A stretch of DNA of 64,000 nt from Drosophila pseudoobscura (GCF_009870125.1 NC_046683.1:56745869-56809868); one strand, 5' to 3'; counted from the first letter of the stretch, positions 52,501 through 63,662 are shown. Translations and numbers: made by a program. Notes: a model not told the origin generated them from the letters alone.

Positions 52501-55500
52501 GATAGAGAACACATTGAAGTGGTTGAGGAAGCGGGCATAGACGTCCTGGCGACTGCCACCCGGTAAGCCGCAGGCGGCCATGATCAGGACATCGTGGATG
52601 TACAGCTTGGAGGCGTCCTTCAGATCGTACACGTGCCCGTAGTCAAAGTACTGGCGCAGCAGCTCCAACGGCGGCTGTGCCCCGTACACCTCCTTCACGG
52701 GCATGTTCATGTCGTCGACGAAGAGGACGCTCTGCATACCCTTGGGCGGTCCGTAGATGCCACGCTTCCACTTCTGCAGCTTCGAGATGAGTAGTTCCTG
52801 ACACTGGTTGGCCGTGATCATCACCGTGAAGGTGATGAAACCCGACTCGTACTCCTCCTGGTTCAGCTTGTTCATCAGATAGTTTTGCACATAGACGCTC
52901 TTGCCGGTGCCCGTGGGGCCCACTAGCAGCATCCGCTTCTTGTGCTTCACGTGCATCTTGAGGAGGTGCACATAGCGGCCCGTGTCCACAGTCGGTACAA
53001 TAACGCCCGTCTTTGTCTCCTCCACATCCATGCGTTTGGCCAGCTCCGGCCAGTAGCGCCACGTCCCGCGCTGCTTGAACACGTATACGTACTCCACGAG
53101 CAGACCCTCCACGGGCGGAGTCACCTCCATTTTGCCAAGAAACTCTGGTGGGTTTGCCTCCTCACCGTCATAGATCTGCCAAGGAATGTAAAGGAGTGAA
53201 TCTGTACATCTCCCAAGATACATATGTATACTGCACTACATTGGCTTTGTACTTTTCACAACACAAAGCCTTGTAGATACCGAGTGGTAATTATTAAAGT
53301 GCAGAAAGGCGCCTACATGCGGTTTATGAATTTTTAAAACAGAGGTGGATACATAGCAAGCTAAAGATGATCATGAGATCTTACCAATCAGATGTACAGC
53401 CTAAAACTTAGTCTTGTGCAAAGTAGAAAACCACTGTGGATCGGTGTTATTCAACTCCTTACCTTTCTCAAAAACGCATCAAATTTGTCTCGCGAGGCCG
53501 TGTCCAGAATTCCGCCAACGCCCCAGGACAGGGCGAACAAAATGGCGGCCTGGAAGTAGCCCACCATGTACTTCTGGTAATCTTCCGGGTTCTCTTCGAT
53601 GGCCTCGTCCAGCAGCATGTCGATCAGGTCAAAGGTCGTCAGCATGCAGTTGAACTCCCCCGACCGGACGAACTGGCTGCAATTACGACGGACAAACGTC
53701 TGGCATTGTGGCAGGAGCCACTGCAGCATGGCCGACACATACTCGACGCCCTCCTCGTCGGCCCACCGCGGATCTGCTTTCTTCAGCCAGCTGTTAGCGA
53801 AGGCACGCCAGCCCAGCGTCGAGGGCTCCATGTAGATCATTCCACAGCGGGAGACGGTGGCAGGCGAAGCCTGGGCCAGATCCATCACCTCAAAGATCAT
53901 GGACATTTCGTGCGACATAGTGATCACCTCGCCGCTGGTCAAGCACAGCTTCTTGTTGTCGTCCAGCACCGTGTTCATGTTCTCAATCCACACAGCATCC
54001 ACGGGACCATCGAAGATCACCCATTTGCGGTCTGGCGTGGGTGTCATGGCAAACTCGCGGAAAATCTTGGCCACCAGGCCGTCGGTCCACTCGTAGGATA
54101 TGGGATCAAAGGAGCCGTATAGCTGGTTCATGGTGATTGACTTAGGGTTCATGATGCCCATCAGTACATGCTGGAAGTAGCTGCTCTTTTGCGGAGCCTT
54201 GATCTTCAGCGCAGACATGACCTTGGACAGGACCTGCAGCGTCTTGGACTTGCCTGCCAGCGGTTCGCCCACCAACATGAAGCCGTGCCGGACAATGATC
54301 ATCTCGTACGTTTGGATGACCTTGGTGAGGAATGATGGGGCTGGTTCCAGCACCTCCTCCAGGCAGACACGCTTGAATTCGGTCTCGAAGAGACTGTAGT
54401 CGATGTGCGGCAGACTGATGCCCGGGAAGATGTCCGAGATTATACCCTCGAAGAGCGGCACATCGAATGACAGGAACTTCGGCAGATTCACGTCGATCAG
54501 GCTGCGCAGCAGCAGGATGTCCTCCAGCTCGTCCGGATACTGCTTCTTGATGTTGCCGCAGGCAGAGAGCACTGTCTTCACCGCCCGCATGCCGTAGTCG
54601 TAGTGGTTCTGGCTGGACAGCTGCTCCGAGCAAAGCCGGTAGGTGGTCACGATCTTGACGGCCAGCTTGCGGGCGTCCACAAATCCGTACGAGTAGAGGG
54701 ATATCTCACCGATCATGGCGTAGTCCGGCACCATCATGGCTACGGATCGGAACAGGACCTTTAGGTTGTCGGGCAACTCCGAGCGACCCGCGTAGCCGGG
54801 ATTCATGGTGATGCAGACGTAGACGGCGGGATTAAGCATCAGCTCTGTGCCCTCAAACATGAACTTGCTCACATTGGCCCGCACCGCCTGGATAATGAGA
54901 AGAATTTGCTGGGCCACCACCGACAATACCTCTAGCTCAATGCGGTTGAACTCGTCAAAGCAGGCCCAGGCGCCACACGAGGCCAGGCCCTTGAAGAACT
55001 TGCCCATGGCCTTGTAGTCCAGTCCGTCGGAGCAGTTGAAGACCTTGCACTGGACGGCCAGGGCTTTGGCCAGGTCCTTGGTGGTCTCCGTCTTGCCGGT
55101 GCCCGCAGGACCCTCTGGAGCTCCGTTCAGATGGAGCTGGTAGGCGCCAACCAGGGTGCGGTAGCAGCGGTCCGTCAGCGGGGTGATCACCAGCCGATCC
55201 GAGTTACCCAAATACTCGTTGGCGAAAGGTACGGTGGCGTTTATGATCCTCACCAGAGTCTTTTCATCCTCCCAGTAGTAGCGCATCTGGGCTAGCCACT
55301 GGAAATCGTATTCACTGTTGATTTTCAGCCGAATGAGCTCCTCGGTGACGTCCTTGGCGTGCACATCGATGACTATCAGGGACTTGATGGTGATCCTGTT
55401 GAGGTTGCTGATCACGGGCGAACGCACGAGGGCCACAATGTCGTTCAACTCCTTGGACAGCTCCTGAAAGAAGTTGGCCATAACGGCCTGATTGGTGCCG

Positions 55501-58500
55501 AAAGTGCGACGCAGGCAGCCGTGCATTTTGGCGGCCCAGTATACCTGCGAGATGGCCAGCACCACCATTTGGGGCCACTCCAGCACCCACTCATGCCGCT
55601 TCACCTTGGGATAGTGGCCGAAGGAGAGCTCGTTCTGGTTGCGAACCGCCTTCAGCATCTCGTCCTCCACTCCGATGAGCCACTTTTCCACGCTACCGCC
55701 GGCAGCCATCGTGGAGACAGGCTCTATGAACTCGATGTGCTCCTTGTCGCTGCTGATCATTGCCAGGACATTCTTGCTCGAGTCGAACTCCAGGCTGTTA
55801 ATGCCCTCGAAACATTTGCTCAGATGCGGCAGCACGCGCAGCGGATCTTTCGTCTCCGAAAGGATCTCCAACATCTCGTCGTTGGCCAGAAAGAAGAATC
55901 GCGGGAAGAAGAGGCGCTTCTTCTCAAGGTAATTGCTCACACCCGTCGATATATCCTCGAGCAGTTCGTTGGCCTTCTGCAAGGATTCCAGCAGCCCAGA
56001 TGCTGGTGCCGTCTCCATCACCAGCGGCTGACGCAGCACCAGGCCCATGTTGCGGGTGTAGGTCTGCTCCACAATGGTGAACAGGCGACCCTCCTCCGGC
56101 ATCTGAGCCACGATGTCCTTGGAGGAGAAAATGGGCAGCAGGTACAGGTAGTTGGCCTGCACTTTGCCCCACTGGTCAAGCGTCTCGTTGACCCGCATTA
56201 TCTTCTCGTACCAGGCGCGCACCTCCTCCTCGCAGGGCTTCATGAACGCCGAGCCGCGCATTGTCAGCGTCTTGAGGATGTGGTCGTCGAGCAGCGCCTG
56301 GATGTCGTCCAGGCTATTAAGGATCGTCACACCCGTCTCTTTGTATGGGCCCGTGGGGAAGACCTTGTTCTCCCATTCCTTGATCATTGCCTGAAGGGCG
56401 TTCCACAGCTGGAGCTCCTTGTTTGCACTGATGCTGATGATCTCAAACTGATCCAGAATGCTATCCAGTCCAGAGTCGAGAATCTTCCTCAGGGTAGTGC
56501 CCGCATCCGGTGTGACATCAAAGCCGGCAATTTCAGACATCTCCTTCCAGTGGCGCTTCCTCAGAGCCGGATTGCACATGATGTTGACCACAAAGACACC
56601 AGTGGTGAAGTCTTTGATGGACTGAATCATCGAAGTGCACAGCCGCAACGGCACTGGATGCTTAGCCGGATCGGGATCTTCAGTTTGACCCTGCAATTAT
56701 ACGATTTAGCGATCTTTTGCACACATATGTTGCAATTTTTGACCCACCTTAAATTTGCAAACGGGATTGTCAATGAGATCCTGTTTGATCTTGACGCGGT
56801 AGTATTTCTGGTTCTTCTGGAACTCCTTCAAATAATTGTCGGTTGTCGATTCAACAAACTTGGGCTCCAAATACTCAAAGGGTCCATCCCGCCACACGTT
56901 CAAATAGCGCTGCCAATCAATGCAACATCTGTGGATATCAAAAGGGAACATAAACCATCAAAATTCTCCAATGACAACGGGGATGGGATGGGCTTTGTTT
57001 GCAACAATTTAATTGATGGTCTTTGGTGCTATATATGTGTGTCTATGTGTGACAGTACTCACTTCATTAGCTCTGCAAATGGATAGACAAAGGACTTGAT
57101 CACCTCCAGCGTGGGATATTCGGTTTGGGCCACCTTAAATAGCTTCTCCTCCTTGTTAATCCAGGCGACGTAGTCGTCAAATGTTTTCAGCTGATCAATA
57201 AAGTTCTGCAGGATTATATAGCTGTCGCGAAACTTCTCCGGCCTGCTCATGTCGTCGATGATGGCCAACTTGGGCAGCATTTCCTCAATATCAGTATTAA
57301 GCTTTTTCACCACCTCCTGCAGATGCTCCTCGAAGAGGAACTTGAACTGTTCCTGCTGGGAGGCGTTGTACTCGCATATCTCGTTGATGACCTTGATCCA
57401 GGTGATGGTCTTGATAGTCAGATCGAAATGATACTTGGACATTTCCCTCAGCTCGACAATGTTGGTGCCCACCTGGAGGCAGTAATGGATGCGATCCGTC
57501 AGCTCGGCAAGCTTCACCGTCTTTACATGGATCATATAGTCGGCGCTCTCAAGTAGCTCCTCCGTGGACTTTGGTATCTCTAGAGCGCGGTATTTAATCT
57601 TCTCGAACTCCTCGCAAATCTCCTCCTCGGCCTTGATGTGCTCTTGTATGATGATGACGGTGATTTCGGCAATCAAATTCTCTGCCAAATTGCGGAGGCC
57701 CTGGATCGCAGGCTCGTTGTGGATGACGGCCATCACAAAGTACTCGGTCGCTGGCTCGCTGCGGAGCATATTGATAAACTCGTAGTAGATGTCGATCCGA
57801 GCAAAGTACTCCTCGAACTCATGCGGCTCGGCCAGAAAGATGTTCAGAGCCTCACGCTCCTCCCACGAGAACAGGGCATGGTACTTGCTTCTAAAGTTCT
57901 CTATGAACTGTGTGACCTCGTCGTAGGTGGCAATAATGATCTTTTGAACCTTGTCAATAACATCCTTCAGGGAGTTGTCGTTCATCTCGATCTTGAGGTA
58001 GTCACTGACCTTGGCGTACGCGGCCATTGTGGTGAGGGTTTCCACCTGAGGTTGCAGCGGCTCCATGCGATAGCCGACCATCGAGATCTCCGTGGCGATC
58101 TCAGCAAAGGTGCGTAGAATGCTAAAGAGGTTGGGCCGAGTGTCCAGGTCGCCGGAGGACTCGGTCCACTCCAAGGACATACGGAACATGGGCATCGTAC
58201 GTGGATCGCTACAGATGCGAAACATTTCAATAAATGTTCGCATCTTCATGTTGTTTAGCTCCCGGTTCATCAGTCCCTCCAACCCGCTCCAAGCACGCTT
58301 CCACAAGGCCGGAGGCATCACCCGCTTGCGCAGCATCTTCCGCAACACAATAACCAGCTTGGGATACCAAGTCCACCGAAGAAAGGTGTTCACCTTGTCC
58401 AGCTGGTTTTGGATGTACTTGCGGTAGAACTTGTAGGAGAGTGCTTCGCGTCCGCACAGCCCCATCTGCTGCTGCTGGGCGCCCGTGGCGCTTACGTACT

Positions 58501-59131
58501 TGAAGATACAGACGACGTTTGGCAGATCCGACACCGATATGTTCAGTACGGCGCGCATGGGCAGCTGCAGGATGAGCAGCTTCAGGCCAATCTTTCGGCG
58601 GTTCTCCAGGTAAACGCTGTAGTTGCCTGTGCGACCGGGACGCTTGAAATGGATGTCTGCGTGGGGCAACTCAAAGTTGGATGGGTCTTCGTCGGAGAAC
58701 TCGGGGTGGCGCAGTATGTTCTTCATGCTGTAGATCTTCATCAGGCGGTTGAACTCCTCATGCACATCCTTCATGTACGAGTCCACCATCTCTGGGTATC
58801 TGCGCCGCAACCGTTCCGAGGCGAAGCTCAATATCTTGGCCTCTGTCTTGCGCAGCATTGGCGGTACGATTATCTTGCGCACCTCGCGCCGCAGGTTGTC
58901 CACGTAATGGGACTGAGGCAGCGGCCGGATGTCCGGTTCGGGATGCCAAGACTGGCGGGCAATTCTCACCTTCACGTCAGCCGCCTTTTGCTTAAGGAAC
59001 TGATAGTGTCGACGCTCGTGGACCTCAGAGATGTGGAACTTGAGCAGGGGATTCTTCAAGTACGGCTCATTATCGTATTTCCTGGTGTCCGAGGGCGGCC
59101 GATGCATGCGGCTCAGCTTGCGGCTGTACAT
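46515..59131 (-). CDS. Dhc62B: Axonemal inner-arm dynein heavy chain (DNAH3/7/12 group)
   Basis: This is a single-headed inner-arm motor of cilia and sperm flagella. Six exons join in frame: 57063-59131, 56748-56928, 53463-56690, 48303-53175, 47931-48250 and 46515-47744, giving 3,966 aa, the length of the DNAH3/7/12 group. The start is ATG 59,131 (MYSRKLSRMH), just downstream of a TATA/X-box promoter. The order is an N-terminal tail and linker (to about 1,200), then AAA1 with GPAGTGKTE (about 1,276), AAA2 with GEPLAGKSKT (about 1,557), AAA3 with GPTGTGKSVY (about 1,911) and AAA4 with GLGGSGRQS (about 2,279). A coiled-coil stalk with the microtubule-binding tip follows at about 2,550-2,830. 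The C-terminal domain contains GTLSTTGHSTNYV. All four P-loops look intact. The assignment to Dhc62B rather than its relative Dhc36C is inferred, not proven. Confidence 0.95.
47877..47915 (-). other. Shared intronic element, copy A
   Basis: This 39-bp stretch in the last dynein intron (47,745-47,930) matches 31 of 39 positions, without gaps, to a stretch in an upstream intron at 53,411-53,449. It starts 15 bases after the 5' splice site. The core AAACCACTGT and CGGTGT (plus strand) is common to both. Part of it (CACTGTCGCAC, 47,898-47,908) also forms an 11-bp perfect inverted repeat with GTGCGACAGTG at 47,804-47,814 in the same intron. Confidence 0.6.
53411..53449 (-). other. Shared intronic element, copy B
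   Basis: This is the counterpart of 47,877-47,915, in the 287-bp dynein intron 53,176-53,462. It starts 13 bases after the 5' splice site. It has no matching inverted arm in its own intron. The other three dynein introns (48,251-48,302; 56,691-56,747; 56,929-57,062) show no copy. Confidence 0.6.
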
Positions 59132-59244
59132 GGTGAGTGACTCTTGTTTCAATCGAATCCAAAATTCAATGCGGTATCATGCAAAGGGAATCTTTTCATG
59201 GAAGGGTTTTCCACTCTCAATGCCTGACAACTTTCCGTATTCCG

Positions 59245-59252
59245 TATTTATA
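59245..59252 (-). promoter_or_regulatory. TATA box of the dynein heavy chain promoter
   Basis: TATAAATA on the minus strand lies 114 bp upstream of the ATG. An initiator-like TCAGG has its A at 59,225, 27 bases downstream, a normal TATA-to-start distance. A second TATAAAAA lies further upstream near 59,285-59,292. Confidence 0.6.
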
Positions 59253-59255
59253 GTT

Positions 59256-59269
59256 GTTGCTAAGGCAAC
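59256..59269 (-). promoter_or_regulatory. X-box (RFX binding site) of the dynein promoter
   Basis: GTTGCCTTAGCAAC on the minus strand fits the RFX consensus GYTRYC-N(1-3)-RRHRAC at every position. It lies about 125 bp before the start codon and 3 bp from the TATA box. RFX factors drive ciliary genes in flies, worms and vertebrates, which fits an axonemal dynein. Confidence 0.8.
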
Positions 59270-59275
59270 TTATTG

Positions 59276-59282
59276 TGTTTGT
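59276..59282 (-). promoter_or_regulatory. Forkhead-type site beside the X-box
   Basis: ACAAACA on the minus strand fits the forkhead consensus RYMAAYA and lies 6 bp from the X-box. In Drosophila the forkhead factor Fd3F works with Rfx on axonemal dynein genes in chordotonal neurons. A 7-bp motif alone is weak; its position next to the X-box is what makes it notable. Confidence 0.5.
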
Positions 59283-59292
59283 TTTTTATACC

Positions 59293-59534
59293 CGGTACTC
59301 GACCCTTTCTGTGGGCTGAAAGGGACGTTCAACTTCCAGTCTGGCCAACCGGCTCCACGTTCCGGTCGGATGTCGGCCTTGAGTGATGAAGCCAACCGTC
59401 ACACTCCAGCCCATCGCGATCAGTAAATTTCACCGCCTCTGGTGTACTCAGCCTGTCTGATCCTGCCGCCAGGAGCCTGTAGGCTGCATTCCGTGAGTGC
59501 TCATGTGTGGCGCACAACGACGCCATTAAGAAAT
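59293..59534. other. GC-richer block upstream of the dynein promoter, with a 65-codon ORF
   Basis: This block stands out as more GC-rich than its AT-rich flanks. On the minus strand an ATG-started frame runs 59,526 to 59,329 (65 aa, MASLCATHEH...). It shows no recognisable domain and begins just after an AATAAA at 59,540-59,535. It could be promoter-proximal regulatory DNA, a short upstream transcript, or chance. I give the ORF a low chance of being real. Confidence 0.25.
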
Positions 59535-60514
59535 TTTATTTCAGTTGACACTCTTAATCCAAAGAGTTGAAGCAGCGTGCAACTCGTATTACCCTTAACT
59601 TATGGGAAGCGCAGAGAACGGTTTGAAGTTGGCTGTTTTCTTTGCTCGGTCCCGTTACTTTGTCTGGCCTGTGCAAATGAAGGGATGATACCGACGCCTA
59701 GCGGTGGCATTATCCGATAATATCAGTGACTCAACTAAAAACGTTCTTGTCATAAATCTTTTGTTCGGTTTGTATCCAAATTACGATGGCGAAAAATTTC
59801 ATTATTTATTGATTGATCGTTATTCATTCGATTGAAATTACATTGCAGATACAGAGATTAACAACTTTTTAGCAACAATAATGACAATATTTATTATATA
59901 ACATCTCGTCAATTGCAAATACAATACAATATTCTAAAACACCCAATATTCATCAGTTCAAAAGCCTCAAGTTAATGCTGATCTCCGATTCCGATATACG
60001 GTTACGGCATGAGATAGTATCAGGGGATAGGATCGGTGCAGATAGGAATAGACGTCACCTGTCGGCAGCTGGGCACCGAATTCGGGACGTGCTTACAGTT
60101 TACAATAAAGCGCAATACATTATACAATAGCTATACAATCTGAATACGTATACAATATAAATACAAAACATACGAGTAGATGAGCTTTCTTTTCCTTTCC
60201 AATAATAGATTCGTATCAAAGAAATTGCACACATTTGATTTTGCCAATATTTTAGTTGTGTTGTTTTAGTTCTCTAGGTACATACGTTTAAGCGTTTTCA
60301 TATATCAAATACACACGAGTATGTATGTATAATTTGTAATTATTGGTTACCCACATACGATACCTCGTCGTAGGTGTATTAGTATGCGGTAAATATGCAT
60401 ATTAATCAGTATACAGCTTAGGGGCAACATAACAATTGCAGTAATGATTGATTTTAGTTTTTTGTGGTTGGGTTTCATTGGTCGTTAAGGGTTAACATCG
60501 ACGACGCCCACTTG
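59535..60514 (-). other. 3' UTR and downstream region of the ankyrin-SOCS gene
   Basis: This AT-rich stretch has no credible coding frame. Minus-strand AATAAA signals lie at 59,895-59,890, 59,810-59,805 and 59,540-59,535. The first would give a 3' UTR of roughly 620-640 nt, and the others give longer forms that approach the dynein promoter. Confidence 0.5.
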
Positions 60515-62783
60515 TTATCTCTCGAACTGCAGCACATAGTCCTTGAGCGGGCTGGGCAGGTTCAAGCGATTGACATTTGGGGCCAGTTTGCGGTTCAGCG
60601 CCTCGTATATAGCCCAGCGAGCCAGTTGCTTGAGGCTGCGCGGCTTGCGGTAGAGCGAGGATATCAGGGCAATCAGTTGTTCGGTCTTCTTGCTGGGAAC
60701 TTGGGCAACGTAGAAGTTGTGCAGCGACTTGAGGCAATTGTAGAGCGGCTCGTGCTCCATGGTCAGGTAAAAGAGATGGATGATACGCGTAAACGTCAAA
60801 TGCGGATCGTTGAGTATAAATTCCTTCTTCGTTATCAGTATAATATAGTAAAAAAGCAGATATCGAGAGTTTGTGCGGAAAGAGTTGCGGAACGTGTTAT
60901 CGCCCCCCAAAGCAGCGGCGGCCCCACCGCCGCCCAGAGCCTCGCCGTAGCTGGCAATTTCGCTCGAGAAGATCGCTATGCCCGGCGTAGTCTTGCTGCT
61001 CAGTACAATATTCGGATCGGCCCCGTACTGAATGAGCGTCAGCGTCAGCTCGTATATGCACTCCATGTCGTGGCAAGTGCGCACATTCTGCACCATATCC
61101 ATGACAGCCTGCAGAATGTGCTGATATGTCTTGTTGCAGTCCAGGCCATGCTGCAGCAGCAGCAGCAGAATGTTCTTGATAAAGTCAAAGTTTGTGCGCT
61201 TCTGTGCATCACAATTGAGGGTAAAGTTCTCGCTAACCGTGAACACGAGAACGTGCAGCGGCTTAAGATTGGCGCGATACGAACAGTTCGGATTCGCGCC
61301 ATGCTGTAGCAAAATGCGTATGCAGTTCAGATAGCAGACCTAAAACTACAGGTTACTATACGTTCTGCCAGGATATATTTTTGCTTGGACTCACCTTCAT
61401 TGAATGCGTAAAATGATGAAGATGGTCCTTGTTGATTAGCGGCACTAACAGTACCATTATGGGCACGGACCCATCCCTGCCCACAATGTTGGGATCACCT
61501 GCAAGATTATATCCAGTATACCATATCCCAATAACGATTCAATGCACAGGAGTTTTCTCCCCTTACCATCCTCCTTGATGAGCATATTGAGTAGCTCGTA
61601 GCAGACCTCCCAGTCGCGCAGGTGGCGAAATACACAGGCCATGGCACTGTTGCCCGCCTGATTGATGGACTGCTTAGCGCCGTTCTGCAGCAGGAACCGC
61701 ACCAAATACAAGACGTCCCACTTGCTCCATTTGTCGTAGCCGTAACGAGCTTCCTCCAAAGCATAGCGCACGATGAGTGCATGCAGTGGCGTGTTCCCCA
61801 GCGAGTCGGGGGCATTGATCAGCTCCTTGCAGCCGCGTTCCAGTAGGATGCGAAGAGTGGCCAGCGTGTCCTCGGCCGGTTTACGGGCAGCAAATATAAC
61901 TGCATGGGGAATGTTGTTTTCATAACATTCTGCTATCACGTTGAGAGATTAATTCCATCTTGAACTCACCGACATGGAGCAAGGTCATCTGCTGGGTACA
62001 GGTACGTACTGTGGTCACGGCTCCCTGCTGTATAAGTAGCTCGAGAAAGCGGCCATCATGCAGCACGGCATGGTGTATCGGATAGTACTCATCCATGATA
62101 AGATTTATCTCTTCCGATCGCGTCAGGACCAGCTGCTGGACACAATTCCATGCACCGCGCTCGCAGGCCAAGTGCAAGAGCGGCTTTTTAGCTCGAAACG
62201 GTATCCAAGGCTCTTCCATCTTCTGTGTGAGCAGGCTCAGAACATTGTACTGGTCGCCATCGATCGCATAGCACAGAGCATTTTGAAGCTTGTTGTTCAA
62301 TCGCTCGCTGACGTCGTCTACATTGTTGTGCCACTTGCCGCTTTCCTCGCAGTTGTGCGTATGGGCGCCGGGGAAGCACATCCGGGTATCCACGTCGATA
62401 CGGGCACCGTGGCGCAGGAGAAGTTCCACGCATTCTTCGTAGCCTCGGAGGGTAGCTATGTGCAACGGCAGGGAGCAGGGGGAACGGTTCACATCGGGCC
62501 GGTGGCGGTGCAAGAGCCACTTGGTGAGATCAATGTGATTTAGGCCGACGCTGCGCTGCAGGATGTTGTATCCGCAATCATCGTATATGACCAGGATATT
62601 CTCGTTCTTCGGTATCTGAATCAGAAGGCTTTCGAGTGTTTGCAGCGAGATTTTGGGATTGGCACGCAGTATTTCGAACAGCGTCTGGATCTTCTCCTCC
62701 GTTGCCTTCGACACTTTGTGGCCATCGCGATGTGAGAGCAGTGCCGACCCAGAACGGAACACTTGGCTCACGGAACCACCCAT
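60515..62783 (-). CDS. Ankyrin-repeat SOCS-box protein with N-myristoylation signal
   Basis: This is a predicted substrate adaptor of an Elongin-B/C-Cullin ligase, similar in plan to the ASB family. Four exons join in frame: 61970-62783, 61567-61932, 61395-61498 and 60515-61339, giving 702 aa. Splices restore ankyrin strings (TLLHV/AECYENN, KEDG/DPNIVG). The protein starts MGGSVSQVF; Gly2 and Ser6 fit an N-myristoylation site, suggesting membrane attachment. Ankyrin repeats spread over about 70-560, with PLHIATLRGYEECVELLLRHG, PLLHLACERGAWNCVQQLV, YPIHHAVLHDGRFLELLIQQG, NTPLHALI and RILLQHGANPNCS. Residues 663-702 form a SOCS box with a BC box (SLKQLARWAI) and a Cul5-box-like LPSPLKDYV. I cannot name the fly gene. 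It is divergent from the small ORF at 63,336. Confidence 0.9.
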
Positions 62784-63335
62784 GTCGCTTCGCTCGCTGG
62801 CTTCTCGTTCTTTAATCCAGCTAAAACCCCACTTTCATGCTTCACCGTCCTGCGACGCAGTTTTTGTTGTGACCTGCTGTGGAAAACAATAAACAACAAA
62901 ATGCGTAGCAGTCCCCGCAGCCGTAAAAATCAATACGCTCTGTTAAACATTCGCCAAATCAGCACTGGCAACTGAGCAGGAGGCATGAGGCACTCCATTC
63001 ACGCTATCACATTGTTCCCCATCTCGTTTGTGCCTTTATTCACTAAATGCATTGCATTAACACATCCAAAACTCTTTTTTTCAAAATCCACTTTTTCGCT
63101 GAATTTCAGTTGCTCTCTTCTTTAGTGTTGGGTGGTTCATGAACGAAAAAAACGAACTATTCACTGACGTGAACGGACGGAATAAGTTCATCGTTTTATC
63201 GATATAATCCAAAAGTAATAAAAGCTATTTTTTTACTATTTTTTTACTCCATCTGGTGCATGAAAATTACTAAGCCGATTATAGTCCGCACTATCGTATG
63301 CAATCCGCACTGTATGCACTGTGCTGAACGCGCCC
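62784..63335. promoter_or_regulatory. Divergent promoter region, ankyrin-SOCS gene / small ORF
   Basis: About 550 bp lie between the two divergent start codons. A perfect DRE (TATCGATA) lies at 63,197-63,204. A perfect 10-bp palindrome GTTCATGAAC lies at 63,135-63,144, followed by GAACGAAAAAAACGAAC and a CRE-like TGACGTGA. No TATA box is evident on either strand near the expected starts, as is usual for DRE promoters. Confidence 0.55.
63197..63204. promoter_or_regulatory. DRE (TATCGATA), DREF-type site
   Basis: This is a perfect 8-bp DRE palindrome, 132 bp upstream of the small ORF ATG and about 415 bp upstream of the ankyrin-SOCS ATG. DREs mark housekeeping and proliferation promoters in Drosophila and are often bound by DREF or BEAF-32. 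Confidence 0.65.
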
Positions 63336-63662
63336 ATGTACTCCATGAGTAGCCACAACGACGCGAATGTATTTTCCAAAAATCAGTTTTTACGCCAACA
63401 GGGTTCCGACCGGTCTAGCCGCGTACCTTCAAGTGCAGCCAGCAGCCTTTTGTCCGTTGTCAATGGGGCCGAATACAGTAAATACAGCGAAATATTTAGC
63501 CTTCCGTCAACGGAATCAAGCAAACTGAAAGTGATAGAAATTTTAAAGCACACCAGGGCCAAGGCGCGCGCTGCTAAAGCTCATAGGCCATCACGAGAGA
63601 CTGAGCACGAATCTGAGGAGGACGGGTATATAAAATCAACTTTTGATTTGAACTTAATTTAG
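63336..63662 (+). CDS. Small uncharacterised protein, 108 aa
   Basis: This is a single-exon ORF with ATG at 63,336 (MYSMSSHNDAN), a second in-frame ATG three codons later, and stop at 63,660-63,662. The frame is open further upstream only to non-ATG codons. The product is Ser-rich at the N-terminal half, then has SKYSEIF and a basic helix-like KLKVIEILKHTRAKARAAKA, then an acidic patch (ETEHESEEDG) and a hydrophobic end (FDLNLI). No known domain, signal peptide or membrane segment is visible. A DRE lies 132 bp upstream, which supports transcription. It could be a genuine small nuclear or scaffold protein, but I do not recognise it. Confidence 0.6.
   Translation: MYSMSSHNDANVFSKNQFLRQQGSDRSSRVPSSAASSLLSVVNGAEYSKYSEIFSLPSTESSKLKVIEILKHTRAKARAAKAHRPSRETEHESEEDGYIKSTFDLNLI

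Noticed and set aside
53224..53462. Alternative start of a separate dynein gene at 53,223
   Set aside because: The minus-strand frame there runs through the intron acceptor; the exon starting at 53,175 joins in frame to 53,463. It is one gene of 3,966 codons, not two.
46989..58117. Long plus-strand ORFs of 100-575 codons opposite the dynein exons
   Set aside because: They are antisense shadows of the dynein coding sequence, explained by its codon composition. The minus frames carry the P-loops and splice correctly.
59287..59301. TATACCCGGTACTCG as proof of a specific fly species group
   Set aside because: The phrase resembles common fly intergenic repeats, but memory of its distribution is not reliable enough to assign a species.
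59380..59530. tRNA or small nucleolar RNA gene in the GC-richer block
   Set aside because: I found no tRNA A/B boxes with a cloverleaf and no C/D or H/ACA box arrangement.
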